A DNA stretch of 64,000 bases from Sipunculus nudus (Eukaryota > Annelida > Sipuncula > Golfingiida > Sipunculidae). The stretch is from positions 28,769,401 to 28,833,400 of the forward strand of contig CM049317.1 of assembly GCA_026874595.1 (NCBI GenBank). Direction: 5' to 3'. Positions 36,001 through 47,500 of the stretch are shown here, one piece after another. Each line of letters opens with the position of its first letter. Within the stretch, counting starts at the first letter, position 1. The notes below the pieces were generated by a model. It saw only the letters and a program-made list of their open reading frames with translations. It was not told the origin of the DNA and did no database searches. Made by a program: the position numbers and the translations under genes.

Positions 36001-38376
36001 ATAATTGTGATCGTTGACGTGCAAAATGTAGAGAGAAAGTGAATTGAAATGCATCTTATTACACAGGGTTCACTGTAAATCTTTATTTTGACAGAACGGT
36101 GCGCTATCAGCTGTCCCGTTTCTTACCTTCTGGGCCTTTATTGTACTGGGAGGGTTCCTGGCTGACTATATCCGTACCAAAGGCGTACGTACTAAGGTTG
36201 TCAGAGTCATATTTACCATGGCAGGTAAGAAATATTTAAGTCACAGGGAGCAAAAACGATCGAATATTAGCTAACATTTAAAAATGAATGATCATGCAAA
36301 TTTTATGTACATAATTTAAGTTAAAAAATTCAGGGTTGAATAGCGACAAAGATCGAGAACCAACGCATGAATGATATAAACTAAATTTTTTTTTTGGTCA
36401 ATTTTATAATTTCGTCTCTTCTGTACTATATGTTTTTATGTTCATTATATTATTTGAATCGACAAACTAGAGTTTTACAGATACAACGTTTCCAGCCGGA
36501 AAATTTGAATGTGTTTGCATCTCGGATAGATTTCTCATCTATATGGCAGGTGGCGCCACCTACAATCACGTTTACGCTGCAGACAGTCATGCTAATATCT
36601 CTAGACTTATCTGGTTCTGCAAATAGGGCTAAAATTTTGTATGAGTATAGTTCTTGGATAGTTTTAAATCATATCCAACCTACAACCATTTTTGCGTGGT
36701 GTCAATCTGTTCTTCTGCCTAGGGTAATAAAAATCACTCATAGCTTAGCAGTGGGAGTTTTATAAAACATAAATATTTCAACAGAGGCAAGCTTCATATT
36801 TTGTATTCGAAAAAGTTTAAATCAGAGAAATGACATGTTGTGTATAATTAAATTATTAATAAATATCTAGCTATCCTGCTTGAATAGTCTGATTACAGCA
36901 TCCTGTAAAGCTTTATTTAGTGTCAGTATCTTCTAGAAAGGCAAAATCGAGGAGAGAGACAGAGAGACATCTGGCGGTGATTCCTAAAACTAGGTATGAC
37001 ATAAACATCTCGGATTGTCGTGTATTACAGGTAGTTTTATTCCCGGGGCCTTTCTGATCGGGACCGGTTACGTGGACTGTAAGAAGCCCTTTCTGGCGGT
37101 GGTTCTGTTGTCACTAGGGCTTGGGTTCAGCGGTTTCCAGTATCCTGGGGTCATAGTCAACCACGTGGACGTAGCGCCCCCTTTCGCTGGAATTATGTTC
37201 GGAATCTCCAACACTGTGGCTACCATCCCTGGATTCGTCGCTCCGTATGTTATAGCCAGGATCACAAAGGACGTAAGTTAATATATCATGCTAAAACGGT
37301 AATATTCCTTAAACGGGTGGGGTCTAAACTCAATGAACTCTCAGGCACACCCCTGGCACTGAAATGTACTGAGTGCACTTAGGCGTAAATAGTATAGTAA
37401 ACACAAAATACAAGGAATGCATAAATATAATTTATGAAGTTAAATTATAATTACATACCACGTTAATGAACATGATATTCTCAAGATATAAAACGTATAT
37501 GTTATGGCAGCAAATGCGGTTTTAACATAAAACGTAAGTGCATTCCATGGCAACGAAAGCTCCATTAAGGTGTACACGTGAGTTCCCTGGAGGCCCCTAA
37601 GAAAATACTCTGTTTTAGATTGAAAGCTTAGCAGTATACTTCCTGGGGGAAAATTTACATGCTAGTTATCAGCATCTTCTGATGCAAATGAGAGTTAGGG
37701 ATATACTAGTATAAAACTTCCAGTACCGGTCCTTGAACGGTGGTTCTATCGTTATTATTATAAAGTAGAATGTTCAGACTGGGTTTGAGATTTTCCCGTG
37801 AGATTTTCGGCCCCAACCAAGGGTGATTCCTCTGAAGGTTTAACCATACAGAGGTTCCCCGATGTTATGACCCAGCGATTGGGTTGATTTCACAGCCAGG
37901 ACCTGCAGGTGGGGTAGACACCGGGCCTGTTTGACATCGGGATATAAAATACAATGACAGGAAGCGAGTGCTACCGCCCTGTCACATATAGTCCCAAACC
38001 GAGATGGGACTCTTCAGATGTGCATACTTAGCTTAAGAATTAGATAAGTCAGCATTAAAAATGGAGGCTGTTACCTGCACCCAAAATAGTTTAAAAACAT
38101 GGTCATGCAAGTCTTTTACCCTGACTGTATTGTTATACTGGAGTATTATTCTTTCAGCAAACACAGGAACAGTGGCAGATGGTGTTTTACGTGGCGGCCG
38201 GGGTGTACGCCGTGGGCGCCATCATCTTCATGGTGTTCTGTAAGGGTGAGGTTGAAGACTGGGTGAAACCGTACATGTTTGACGATGATGAGGAAAAGAT
38301 TGCGCTCTCAGTGGAAAAGGATACTAAAGAAAAACTTATACAGGGAGAAAGTGATGAAACAAAACCTGAAGCATAA
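29791..38376 (+). CDS. SLC17A5-like: SLC17-family transporter gene 2 (sialin-like), nine exons
   Basis: Join of 29791-30014, 30847-31095, 31982-32069, 32808-32903, 34134-34270, 34929-35078, 36095-36224, 37031-37272 and 38158-38376. All phases agree and there is no internal stop; about 511 residues result, plus a short N-terminal exon not yet placed. This is a complete 12-TM SLC17 core: [20 protein letters not shown] and [11 protein letters not shown] (TM1), a luminal loop with several N-x-S/T sites, [20 protein letters not shown] then [13 protein letters not shown] (TM2-3), [20 protein letters not shown] (TM4-5), and TM7-12 as in gene 1. Sialin-type members are H+-coupled exporters in lysosomal or vesicle membranes. 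The TM4 residues corresponding to human sialin E171 and E175 are Lys and Ser, while Arg168 and His183 equivalents remain, so transport properties may differ. Substrate unknown. Confidence 0.92.
30847..31095 (+). CDS. SLC17A5-like: SLC17 gene 2 exon B (TM2-TM4 start)
   Basis: 249 bp. The acceptor is tgctttag and the donor gtaagg. It encodes [40 protein letters not shown] and LRIIKGIGS. Phase is 0 at both ends. Confidence 0.9.
31982..32069 (+). CDS. SLC17A5-like: SLC17 gene 2 exon C (TM4-TM5)
   Basis: 88 bp. Acceptor tttatcctag ends at 31981 and donor gtaggt starts at 32070. It encodes [20 protein letters not shown] and [10 protein letters not shown], the best conserved SLC17 segment. It is read in a different frame from the longer chance open frame at this site. 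Confidence 0.9.
32808..32903 (+). CDS. SLC17A5-like: SLC17 gene 2 exon D (TM5-TM6)
   Basis: 96 bp, acceptor gttttatcag, donor gtaagt. It encodes [20 protein letters not shown] and [13 protein letters not shown]. Confidence 0.9.
33160..33597 (-). mobile_element. tRNA-derived SINE, copy 2 (full length, poly(A) tail)
   Basis: Read on the minus strand it starts ccggcttctgtggctcaagg with gtagagcacaggactc (A-box region) and gtgagttcaaatatc (B box). It continues through ggtgggattttcacggtcgg, gacccagcaatgg, ggacccgcaggtggggtaga and gcattaaaattgggg. It ends in an A-rich tail at 33160-33187 (T-rich on the plus strand). The promoter head plus A tail is the structure of a retroposed SINE. A target-site duplication is not clear. 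Confidence 0.82.
34134..34270 (+). CDS. SLC17A5-like: SLC17 gene 2 exon E (TM6 and central loop)
   Basis: 137 bp, acceptor tttatcaag, donor gtaact. It encodes [20 protein letters not shown], then [18 protein letters not shown] and a basic end. The TPxxHxxIxxxExxYI pattern is typical of the cytoplasmic loop of this family. Confidence 0.9.
34929..35078 (+). CDS. SLC17A5-like: SLC17 gene 2 exon F (TM7)
   Basis: 150 bp, acceptor cttttatag, donor gtgagt. It encodes [20 protein letters not shown] and [20 protein letters not shown]. It is the counterpart of gene 1 exon 600-749. Confidence 0.93.
35708..36020. repeat. Degenerate tandem repeat, about six units of 48 bp
   Basis: Units share gttgtaaccgctgatataca, aacat and gaaaattatctcacaag with many substitutions. 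It lies in intron F-G of gene 2. Confidence 0.6.
36095..36224 (+). CDS. SLC17A5-like: SLC17 gene 2 exon G (TM8)
   Basis: 130 bp, acceptor attttgacag, donor gtaaga. It encodes [20 protein letters not shown] and [20 protein letters not shown]. It is the counterpart of gene 1 exon 2136-2265. Confidence 0.92.
37031..37272 (+). CDS. SLC17A5-like: SLC17 gene 2 exon H (TM9-TM11)
   Basis: 242 bp, acceptor tgtattacag, donor gtaagt. It encodes [20 protein letters not shown] and [20 protein letters not shown], ending ARITKD. It matches gene 1 exon 3713-3954 in length and phase. Unlike gene 1, no minisatellite follows the donor. Confidence 0.93.
37795..38078 (+). mobile_element. tRNA-derived SINE, copy 3 (5'-truncated)
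   Basis: Matches the SINE body from gattttcggccccaacc onward: gttatgacccagcgattggg, ggacctgcaggtggggtaga, cacatatagtcccaaaccga and gcattaaaaatggaggctg. It lacks the tRNA head. It ends about 80 bp before the terminal exon of gene 2. Confidence 0.75.
38158..38376 (+). CDS. SLC17A5-like: SLC17 gene 2 terminal coding exon I (TM12 and tail)
   Basis: Acceptor ttctttcag ends at 38157; TAA is at 38374-38376. It encodes [40 protein letters not shown], then an acidic/lysine-rich tail. AATAAA overlaps the stop region (38376-38381). Confidence 0.92.
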   Translation, partial: QTQEQWQMVFYVAAGVYAVGAIIFMVFCKGEVEDWVKPYMFDDDEEKIALSVEKDTKEKLIQGESDETKPEA

Positions 38377-39395
38377 ATAAAATAGCTTTTATAGGAAGAT
38401 TTTATTTATTTAGAAACTCCCGTTTATCGTCGCTACAATCGAAAGAAATGTGAGATTAAATGCTTTTGGCTGAATGTACACATTTATTAAAATTTACATT
38501 AATCTGCAGATTAGACAATCCGCAAATTGCACGCACTGTAATGTAATTAAACATTCATTTTATTAAGAAGATATATATATATATATATATATATTTGCAC
38601 ATGATGCAACTCATGGTTTATATTCTAAACATTTGGAATCGATGCTTTTAGCTCTGTGTGGTAATACATTACGATATGAGTTTAAACTACTGTATAGTAT
38701 ACACTCTCGTTATTGCCCTTATAAAGGAGCACATGTTACGATTAGTATTCTCATAATTCACTAGCATAAACGCAAAGACTGAGTGGACTTAATATAAAAT
38801 TATGATAATGACGTACCGGTATGTGTCTACAGCTGAACGTTGGGAATCATGCGTATTATGTATATAGATGAACTTTTTCCCAAATATCTGGCTACATAGT
38901 TTGATGTAAATGTTAGTCTAAAAATGTTCTTCTGAAAATACATATTCCAATGACCAGTATAACCTCCTTGCGAAATTTTAATATAAATTTATTTTTGTTT
39001 AAATTCATATATTTTTTATAATATTTTTATATGATATATTTAAGGCAATATTGTATATATATGATATTTTTGCAAAATATAGAACGCCATTGGATATTTT
39101 ATATCCGAGCTTAAGTTTCAGTTAAATATTTAAACCTGTATTTTTCTGAATATTAAAAAATAAAAAAATAAATTTATAGATTAGTCAGTCTGTAGGTGGA
39201 TTATCGCTTTTATATATTTATATTTATCTAATTATATCTTGGTAATAAGTAATTATATTTATTGATTATTAATTATAATCGTTTTTATCTGTGCTTGGAC
39301 ATCAGTTTTCTTTTAATCAGTCTGTGCATTAGCAAACTTAATTTTATCAATTTAAGCTTTGTTTTATTGTAATCGTGTTGTTAGTTGGAAAATTT

Positions 39396-39411
39396 GCCAC
39401 AAGATGGCAGC
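39396..39411 (+). promoter_or_regulatory. CTCF-like site
   Basis: GCCACAAGATGGCAGC fits the core of the animal CTCF consensus (CCASYAGRKGGCRS) at most positions. It lies 1 kb downstream of gene 2. This is motif similarity only. Confidence 0.3.
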
Positions 39412-39618
39412 TAAGTTTCCTCTAATTTATTTATATTCGGAGGTCAAACAAGTTTAATCGATAAGACGCGGCATTCTGCTTGGATAAACAATTTATGTTA
39501 TTTATTTCAAGTCTCTGCTTAACTGATACATGTGATCGACTGTCTGATATAATTCTTCCTGGAATAAAAAACATATGTATACAAAAATAATGTCTTATGT
39601 TTTAAGAAAACATTTGAT

Positions 39619-39986
39619 AGGCCATACAAATAAAAGGTATGGTTCTCAGGCACCATCCGCGTCAATTTTAAAAACCCCCGCATCAAAAATGTTTATATGG
39701 ATTATTTATAGAAACTTATCAATTTAGAACTCAAGCCGCTCTGACATTTCTTTCAAGAAGATGAAATCATACAATTTTGAAAAAAAAAAATTTCCTTTAT
39801 TATTGTTTTACTTGTTAAGCAAAACAAATCTGTTATTATCATGCTTTTCCCTTATCATTTGACATTTTGATCAAAACATACTAAAAAAATAAAAATAAAA
39901 AACGCCCGCCCGCATGGATTTCGGGAAAAAAAGTGCCTGAGAACCAAACCATAATTTTTTTTTTTTTGTTTTTTTTTTTTTTGCCT
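39619..39986. mobile_element. MITE family 1, copy 1
   Basis: The inverted ends contain ggtatggttctcaggcac and gtgcctgagaacca, flanked by aggcc and gcct with A/T-rich links. The interior (cccccgcatcaaaaatg, gacatttctttcaagaagat, tctgttattatcatgctttt) is shared with the copy at 41271. There is no coding capacity. Confidence 0.85.
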
Positions 39987-40766
39987 CAGAATTTATTCAC
40001 ATGCGAAATGTAAAGCAGAACTCCATTCCGAATTCAAGTTTAATTCAACATAAGATAGTTTAAACATTAAAAAGGCGTTCGTCAAATAGATTTATGCATG
40101 AAATTAAGAGAATAAAGACAGTCCACGTGACCAGCTTGATTCACCTACTTTCTGGATCTGTTGAACTACTTTGATTTGTCTACATTCATGTACACACATA
40201 ATGCACTGTATGTAATTATGGGTAATTTTAAGAAAGGCACTAATAACTCCTCAGTGGTGGTTGTATATGCTTGTTTATCTGCGAGCTGTTAGTAAACACA
40301 GTTCATGCGTCCATCTTAGCAAACAAAAACAAAAACATGTAACCTAAAATAGTTACATGGATTGTACAAGTATACAGCTATCTTAACTATAATCACTCTC
40401 CATGGCTCAGATGGTGGCGTTCAGTAGTCTATATGGGGGGTGTGGGGGGTGGGTGTGGGGAAACTGGAGAAACCGAGCGCCCTTTGACGGGCAACTATAC
40501 AACCCACTCTCATAGCCACGCCGGTCACTATTTGTAAAATGCTTGAATAGACGTTTTGTCAAAATTATTCCATATCCATCCTTAATTGTTTCCATGCGGT
40601 GCTGAGAGCTGTGTATGATTGCTGATTGCTACACCTGCGAAAAATAGTTATTGGATACTGAATTATCACACATTATAAGTGAAAAAAAAACACCTTTATT
40701 GATAGAGCATGAACAAGAAGATGACAGCCCTCTCAGTATTATTTATCGCCCCACTCTATGGGCTGA

Positions 40767-40809
<43 letters not shown>

Positions 40810-41270
40810 TGCTGTGTCGTTACACAATGTTTCAAAACCCCGCATAATAAAATTATTCATGAACTATTATTATAGACCCATACTTGTCAAAATGATATAT
40901 GCTGGCACTTTAAGTATTACTACCAAGTCTGTGTTGCAAGGTGAACTGATGGGCACATTCTAACATATGTAGTGCACAGGTTGTAAACACAGGTGTGTTT
41001 TATTGGAGGATGATATATACCGCAGGCATGTGTAATATTGTGTATACGGCCAGGTGTAAAGTCCCTGTGCAACCAGCCATGTGACCAGACAGCAGACGAC
41101 CCTGGTGCCAATATTATAGACTGGTACCTTGTAAATAACCTATGCTGGTGAGCTTGGCCAATATTGCGCAGGGAATCAATCTACAATTTTCTAGACTGGT
41201 ACCCTGTAAACACTCTAAACTGCTGAGCTTGACCTTTATAGAACCAATCTACAAATATAAAAATCAAGTA

Positions 41271-41604
41271 AGGCCAAAAAAAAATGTATGGTTCTCAGGC
41301 ACCGCACGCATCAATTTTAAAACCCCCGCATCAAAAATTGTCATTTTGATTTTCAATAGAAACTTACCAATTTTGTGCTGCAACCGCTCGGACATTTCTT
41401 TCAAGGAGATAAAATCATACGATTTCTTTTTTATGAAGGGCTTTTACTTGCTTAGCAAAATAAATCTGTTATTATCATGCTTTACCCTAATCGTTTGTCA
41501 TTTTTATCGAAACATACCAAAAAAATTAAAAATTAAAAACCGCCGCCCGCATTGATTTCTGAAAAAAAGTGCCTGAGAACCATACCTTTATTTTATTTTG
41601 GCCT
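41271..41604. mobile_element. MITE family 1, copy 2
   Basis: Inverted ends of about 36 bp: aggccaaaaaaaaatgtatg plus gttctcaggcac on the left, and the complementary gtgcctgagaacc with ataccttta and ttggcct on the right. The interior is homologous to the copy at 39619, in the same orientation. The copies differ by substitutions and small indels, so they are not a recent pair. Confidence 0.87.
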
Positions 41605-41906
41605 AATCTGGCTATTTTCTCTTTACTGCTCTTACTTCCTAAGCTGAGTCATCCGAAATTAATTGGCTTGTAATATAAATAGCCGCAAAATTACCACAAA
41701 GTAGGAAGGTGTTCTATTTTAATAACCAGAGCAAAGTTATTAAAGTTATGTCCTGTATAATGTTGTTGTGCTAGCACGACATCCCGAGACATAACTCCAC
41801 AGGGGCGTTTTTACCCCATAAAATGAGAGAGTTCACAAAGGACGTCTCTATATGCCTTATCGTGCAAGTTATAGAATACCTACCGAACTGAACTGGGTTT
41901 ACTCAT

Positions 41907-42122
41907 AAGAAGCGGTGGAGGATTGTCAAGTGGGGGCATGTGGACCCCCCCCCCCCCCCCTCCTTCCCCACCAAACCCCTTTCAGCCGCCGCAACCTTTT
42001 TTTCAGGGTTTCAGACCAATTTTTGCCGCCTGGACCCGCCTTTTTCCGGACCTGGAGATTTTCTTTTTAGGTTTTATTAGTCTTCCTGGGTTGGACCCCT
42101 CCTCTTCCTAAATCCGCCCCTG
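41907..42122. mobile_element. CGGATCC-end MITE, copy 2
   Basis: Right end aaatccgcccctg; body cagaccaatttttgccgcct, ccggacctgga and ttttattagtcttcctgggt, with a C run at 41945-41960. The left end is eroded. Confidence 0.65.
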
Positions 42123-43655
42123 CTCTGAGACAGGTATTCACACCGTTGTTTTTTATATAATAACATAGAAATGTGAAGAGTTATATAAAGACATGTATTG
42201 AAACTTACTGAAACAGAAATTTTAGTAGCCATGTGACTGGAAACCTGGATCGTGGCTTCAGAGGTTTGTCAAACATCAGTTATTCCTAGGCTAGAGTCAT
42301 GGAACTAAGGATAGGCGGGAGGGGGGGGGGCTAAGAGTATAGTTTTGCCCCCTATACCATTATTTGCCAGTCATAAATTTTAGCTGTGTAAAGCTGACTG
42401 ACATTTTCCTTTAAACATATTGTCTAGACCATTAGAACCCCTATCCTTCAACCCTCCCAGCCCCGGATGAAACTGGTGTTCCTACGCTTATATGCTAAAT
42501 GTACAGATAATTGCGGCTAAATGGTTTTGGAGCACGGCAAGTTTTACAAATTCTACCTCTTTAAATACCGGTTAGCGATTCTACTTTATCTTACCATTTA
42601 TGTTTCTTTTAAAGACATTATATGGAGCAGTTCCTTGGCAACTTAGGAACTTCCTTGTCCATTAAGACATTAAGTCATTTTAACGCGTCTGAAAAAAATC
42701 TGGATCGGCTCCTCAAGAAAGGGAGTCACATGGGTCAAATCAATTAATCAAAATCTCATTTAAACTGAAATTATTGTTGTGTTCATGAATACTTTCGCAT
42801 GTGAGTCAATGAACCCGATGTTTAAACCGCTCTGCCACATATGTAGAATAACCACATAAAACCATCCCGTATATATACAACCAAGATCAGTGTAATATAC
42901 AGTGTATAATTTTATGTTTAGCATTTATGGCATGTTACATAGTTTCCCAAGTGACCGTAAATCTGGGACTTGTCACTGTTTTGCTCATTTTACGACCAAA
43001 TAGCCTCGTTCAACATAGCACGTGATTCACAATCATTTCATCGACATAACCTGTATAAAATAGAGCCTTATTCCTAAAATTCCCAATCCTATGCAATTTG
43101 CCATCCTGGTGGCGGTCATCCAGAACCACCAGATGCGCATTCACTGAAATCGGGTTACGACGTTTTATATAGCAAAACTACCGAGAGAAGTGAATATAAA
43201 CAGTCTGCTGTCGTCTGCTGGCGTAAATTATGGAACAGCAAACGAACGGGAACTCCAAATCGATATGCGACTAGAATTTCCGTGTGTTGGGAGGTTCTAA
43301 ACAGAGAACTAGTGGGGTTTTCCTAGTAAATATTACGCAATGTGAGCTGAACCATTCAACGACAACGCTCTCGGAAAGCTTGGTATATCCCACGTTGGGA
43401 TACTTGCTTCTGTTTACACTTGCTATTGATGTGTATGCAGTCTGCCCGGAGGATATTTAACTAGATCTTCATTAGCTTAGCCGGCCAGTAACCCACGCAT
43501 ATATTTTAGCTGGCTCAATCTCAAGTAGTGAGATATAATCAAAGTGTCCTTATCTTGTGCCTAGGGCACTGACATGAAAGTTCTACGTGTTCCGTACACA
43601 AGAACTGATACACACTGAGTACCGGAGAGATACAGTTTGTACACGAAGCACAGCA

Positions 43656-43669
43656 ATGGCTGATACACA
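43656..43669 (+). CDS. Candidate first coding exon of the large scaffold-like protein
   Basis: ATG (context gcaATGg, favourable) opens MADT plus two bases (CA), then gtaagt starts at 43670. The two bases joined to the first base of the exon at 58392 give CAA (Gln) and continue in frame: MADTQEHPRPGPVESWQ. Phase agreement alone has a one-in-three chance, and the implied intron is 14.7 kb, so this is a hypothesis. Alternatives are a non-coding first exon (for example ending at the strong donor gtgagt at 49854) with translation from ATG 58471. Confidence 0.35.
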
Positions 43670-44161
43670 GTAAGTATGCACTACCTTTAACCCATCCTTT
43701 GATCACCAAGATATTAATATATCTAAGATCTACGGACTATATCGATTCCAAGTTGGAGGCATCAAACTGTATTTGTTTTCGTCTGGCTACGGAAATTCTG
43801 GTATTTTCTGACAGGTTGTGTTAAAAACATCACTCCCTGTGACCGCTAGCGTATAGAATCAGCTCGTTGTAAATCAGCTAGCTAGGTTGTAAATCTTGTA
43901 GTATCAGCTGAATCACTGGAAAATGAATTAAGTGTCTCAGAGCAAAGTGGAAAGAGCCGTTATTGGTAGGCGGTTAACTCGACTAGAACAGACTAAAACC
44001 ACCAAGGTAGACTAATTCCACCTATGCCTTTCAAATTCCTTCGGAACGCACTTCGTGGACTCTTTGTTAACATCTGAATTGACCTTGTTTTGGGTCAAAT
44101 ATCAGCCACAAATAGCGATTCGTGCGACTGTGCTCACAGCTATACAGACAGTGGTCTTCAA

Positions 44162-44234
<73 letters not shown>

Positions 44235-44408
44235 TTACACACACACTGATGTTAAAAAACACATGTGCATGCAAGGATTAATGTTAGTGGTGTTTTTATA
44301 TATGGTCTTCATTTTATACTCAGTATAATGTATATTTAGATAATTAATATATGATATATTTATATATAAAGGACATGCATAAAAATGTAATAGATGAATT
44401 CATAGGTA

Positions 44409-44493
44409 TAATTATTATAATTATTATAATTATAATAATAATAATAATAATTATTATTATTATTATTATTATTTATGTTATTATTATTATTAT

Positions 44494-44531
<38 letters not shown>
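44409..44531. repeat. Compound trinucleotide repeat
   Basis: (ATT/ATA)n turning into about ten TAG units. Open frames across it (poly-Ile, poly-Asn) are artefacts. Confidence 0.9.
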
Positions 44532-47500
44532 TATTGATGCCGGAATTCCATATAAATCAATACGATACAGACATTAATGAAAAACATGTCCACATTAGAA
44601 AAACAGCGCATTTTCAGGTTAAGGCCTCTACATGTAAGTAAATATTTCTAAATTTAGACACGCGGATATTTACCTGTAAGAAGCCTCAGGGGTCAAGTTT
44701 TTTTAGTTGAATACTTTTTCTTCAATGAGCTCAGGTATACAAAGTTTACCTGAGACTATATATAACAGGATACTTATGCATGTAAATGTTACCTGGCACT
44801 ACGTGAAATGAGGTCAAGGACCTGCGGTGAGTTAAACCAGATATTTTGATGGACAAGCTGAGAGACCAAGGGTTAATGTAGTGAAAGTGTTACACAAAGA
44901 TCTCCCCCGGTCAAAAGTCGCCCCCTCCCCGTGAAAATCTTTCTTGGTCACCAAAACACCCCACAAACACGCAAAACGGTAATATAGAGCTAAACGAAAT
45001 ATTGGTTGGTACAACTATATTCGTATGTTTCTAAAGAAATCATATTAAGAAAATATTATTCGTTTGCTTAACACTACAACATTTCTAGATTTCAGATACA
45101 TAAAAAAAATGCGTTTATTAAAAAACTTTTTTTTCACATCTTATGATATATTTGCCCTGGTAGCACAATGTACTATATATACTGAAATTCCTAGCCGATA
45201 AGGTTCCAAACTATCGCGTGAGTAATTAAAAATCATTGTTTATAAGAGTAAAACAGCACATGTGTGTATATGTGTGTATGTGAATGAAAGTGTCTGTCCT
45301 GTTTTAGCGGGAATATCTGGAGATGGGGTGTGTGACGGGGGTAGGTGGGGGGGGGGGGGATTAGTTTTACCCGGTCGCACTTTATCCGTGCCACACCAAT
45401 AGTGTTTGTGTCTGTACACATGAATACCGCCCTCTCCGCGGGCTGGTCGATAAGGTCAGGTATCACATACCTCGATACTGTATATACCGGTGTTGATGGA
45501 ATGTCACGTTCTGTCAGTCAAAGCTCTCTGTTCAATACCATAACCTGTAATTAATACAGCATGCTTTTATTCATATCAACCAATCTGTTATCATCATGTC
45601 TCTAATTCGGGGACATCAGCGGTCCTACTGGTCATTTTACAAGGACACGCGTCCATTTTGTTGGTCTGTTTTACTTTCCGCCGACTCGAGCTCTCGCCCT
45701 CTTTAAGTTTGCCCCTCCAATGAGAGACACGTTGATTCGGCTACATTGCGAATAACATGCAAGCATCCTTGTTTATTCAGTAAATTAGATATTATTCCCG
45801 TGGGAAAGAAGCAAATTTGTCCAAGGAGGGTGATGAAATTGAAAAGCCTGAACATGTGCGCGTCACGGGAGGTGCCAGACGTAGCCATCGAGGCAAATTG
45901 CAAGTATTCATGTCTAATTAGCTAATTCGTTAACGTTAATTGAGGTGTCCATGCTTCCCGATTCTGTTAAAGGACAATACGAACAACTCATTAATTCCTC
46001 GTGATTGGACATTTACTGTAGATTGCAAAGTTGACTTCCGTTCATGAATTTGCTTATATCTGCTGATAACCACTGTTAGTTCTGAAGCACTTATTTGGTA
46101 AACATGTTCATGCTAACGCGATCAAAGTCAGAATACTATCTCACTTAAATAATATAAAACTGATATATGTTTTCTATACTATCTCTTTTTTATCTTTTAT
46201 AGAATTCTGTCCCAGAAATATCATGAAACTAATATTCTCTATATTTGCAGCGGACTGCTTATTATCAACATTTACAATATAAACATTATTGAAGTAATAT
46301 GGACCAAATCTTCCAACAGGATACTTGTAACATTTGTTATTACTTCGATATTTTTCAATCAAGTATTCTCGATTGATGTATAAAAATTAATTTCGTAACG
46401 TCATTCGTTAAATTAAATTAATTCAAATGCATTTAAATTAAAATGAAGGATTCTTTGATTTAATCTTTTTTATCTTGAATTTCAATTCTATCAGTATTTA
46501 TTTATTGAACAGGGAAAAATACCAGTTTAGCGTCTTCATGAAATCTGAAAACCTTTCTTGATATATGGTGATGGCGTTGATATGTGCCATATTATTACTG
46601 CGCAATTGACTCCAACTTTGTGTCACGTCACGATACTCTGTGACATAACTATCCGAACTGTATATCTCACGGGAGTGTCCTGTTGAGCATTAGGTACGGA
46701 TGGTTATGGCAGGGGGTCGGATTGGGCCAAGAGAGCGCGACCCAGGGGGGTTTGTGAGGGGATTTTATTCCGTGCTCAACAATTGTCTACATAACATCTG
46801 GGAAAATGATCATGCTGGCGTGAAATTGAGTGATGTTCATGTCATGCTTTATGTAATGAAAGGGAATTTGGCGATTGCATGTGCATCAGTTAAGTCTCTG
46901 TTGAACTTGGCCATCCCCGCCCCCTCCGATCCCTTGTAAATCCCTAATCATAGGTTTTACATGGAGCGCATGCGTAATCCGTGAGTTCCCTGTCATCGAA
47001 TAAAGGATGCCATAAACATCAGCGAACCGTCAAACTGCGCATTTTCTTACAAAGATCCTACTGACAAGTGCTATTGTAATGACTGAAAGCCTCACAAAAT
47101 TCTGAACAAGTATATCGTTGTAGCCGTAAATATAACTTAAAAGAGGCCGCGTCTTTGCTAAAAGCCGGCTCCGAGGAACAAAAACCATTTGCATGAGATA
47201 ACTACACCGCTTGTAATTAAACTCCGAGTGAAGTGTGTTTGACTTTCGCTGTTACTAATGGGTGTCTGTAACACAACACGGCAATGTACACACATGTTGT
47301 GTTTACAAACTCAGAGCGAGGCGGCCATAGTCAACACATAGCATATGGTTTATCAACCGCCTTCCCGTCGCCGTTATCAGCGGTTCGCGCTTGATGTGAG
47401 AGATGTCTTTCATTCAGTGTGTAGTTAATCCTAGATAAGCTCCTGTTATCCTTAGATTTTCAAGTCAGCAACATCATATATGATAATAAATCTGCAAGTG

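Larger units (their letters stand above)
30015..38157. other. Introns of gene 2: contents
   Basis: Intron D-E (32904-34133) holds a full SINE copy on the minus strand. Intron F-G (35079-36094) holds a degenerate repeat of about 48 bp. Intron H-I (37273-38157) holds a 5'-truncated SINE. Introns A-B, B-C, C-D, E-F and G-H show AT-rich unique-looking sequence only. A CAGGTGGCGCCACC motif lies at 36547-36560. Confidence 0.6.
38382..43655. other. 3' flank of gene 2 and intergenic DNA
   Basis: No gene is recognised. It contains (AT)n at 38572-38594 and 40770-40806, two MITE copies and one CGGATCC-family element (listed separately). A CTCF-like motif is at 39396-39411. An AT-rich, A/T-run-rich stretch covers 38990-39300, and a G run lies at 42319. 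Confidence 0.5.

Noticed and set aside
40651-40875. Frame reading DTELSHIISEKKTPLL, resembling the dileucine N-terminus of sialin, as a first exon of a third SLC17 gene
   Set aside because: It starts at TTG right after an in-frame stop, has no ATG, and no SLC17 exons follow; likely chance.
46700-46939. 79-codon frame in a locally GC-richer stretch
   Set aside because: No recognisable motif and no splice sites in keeping with an exon.
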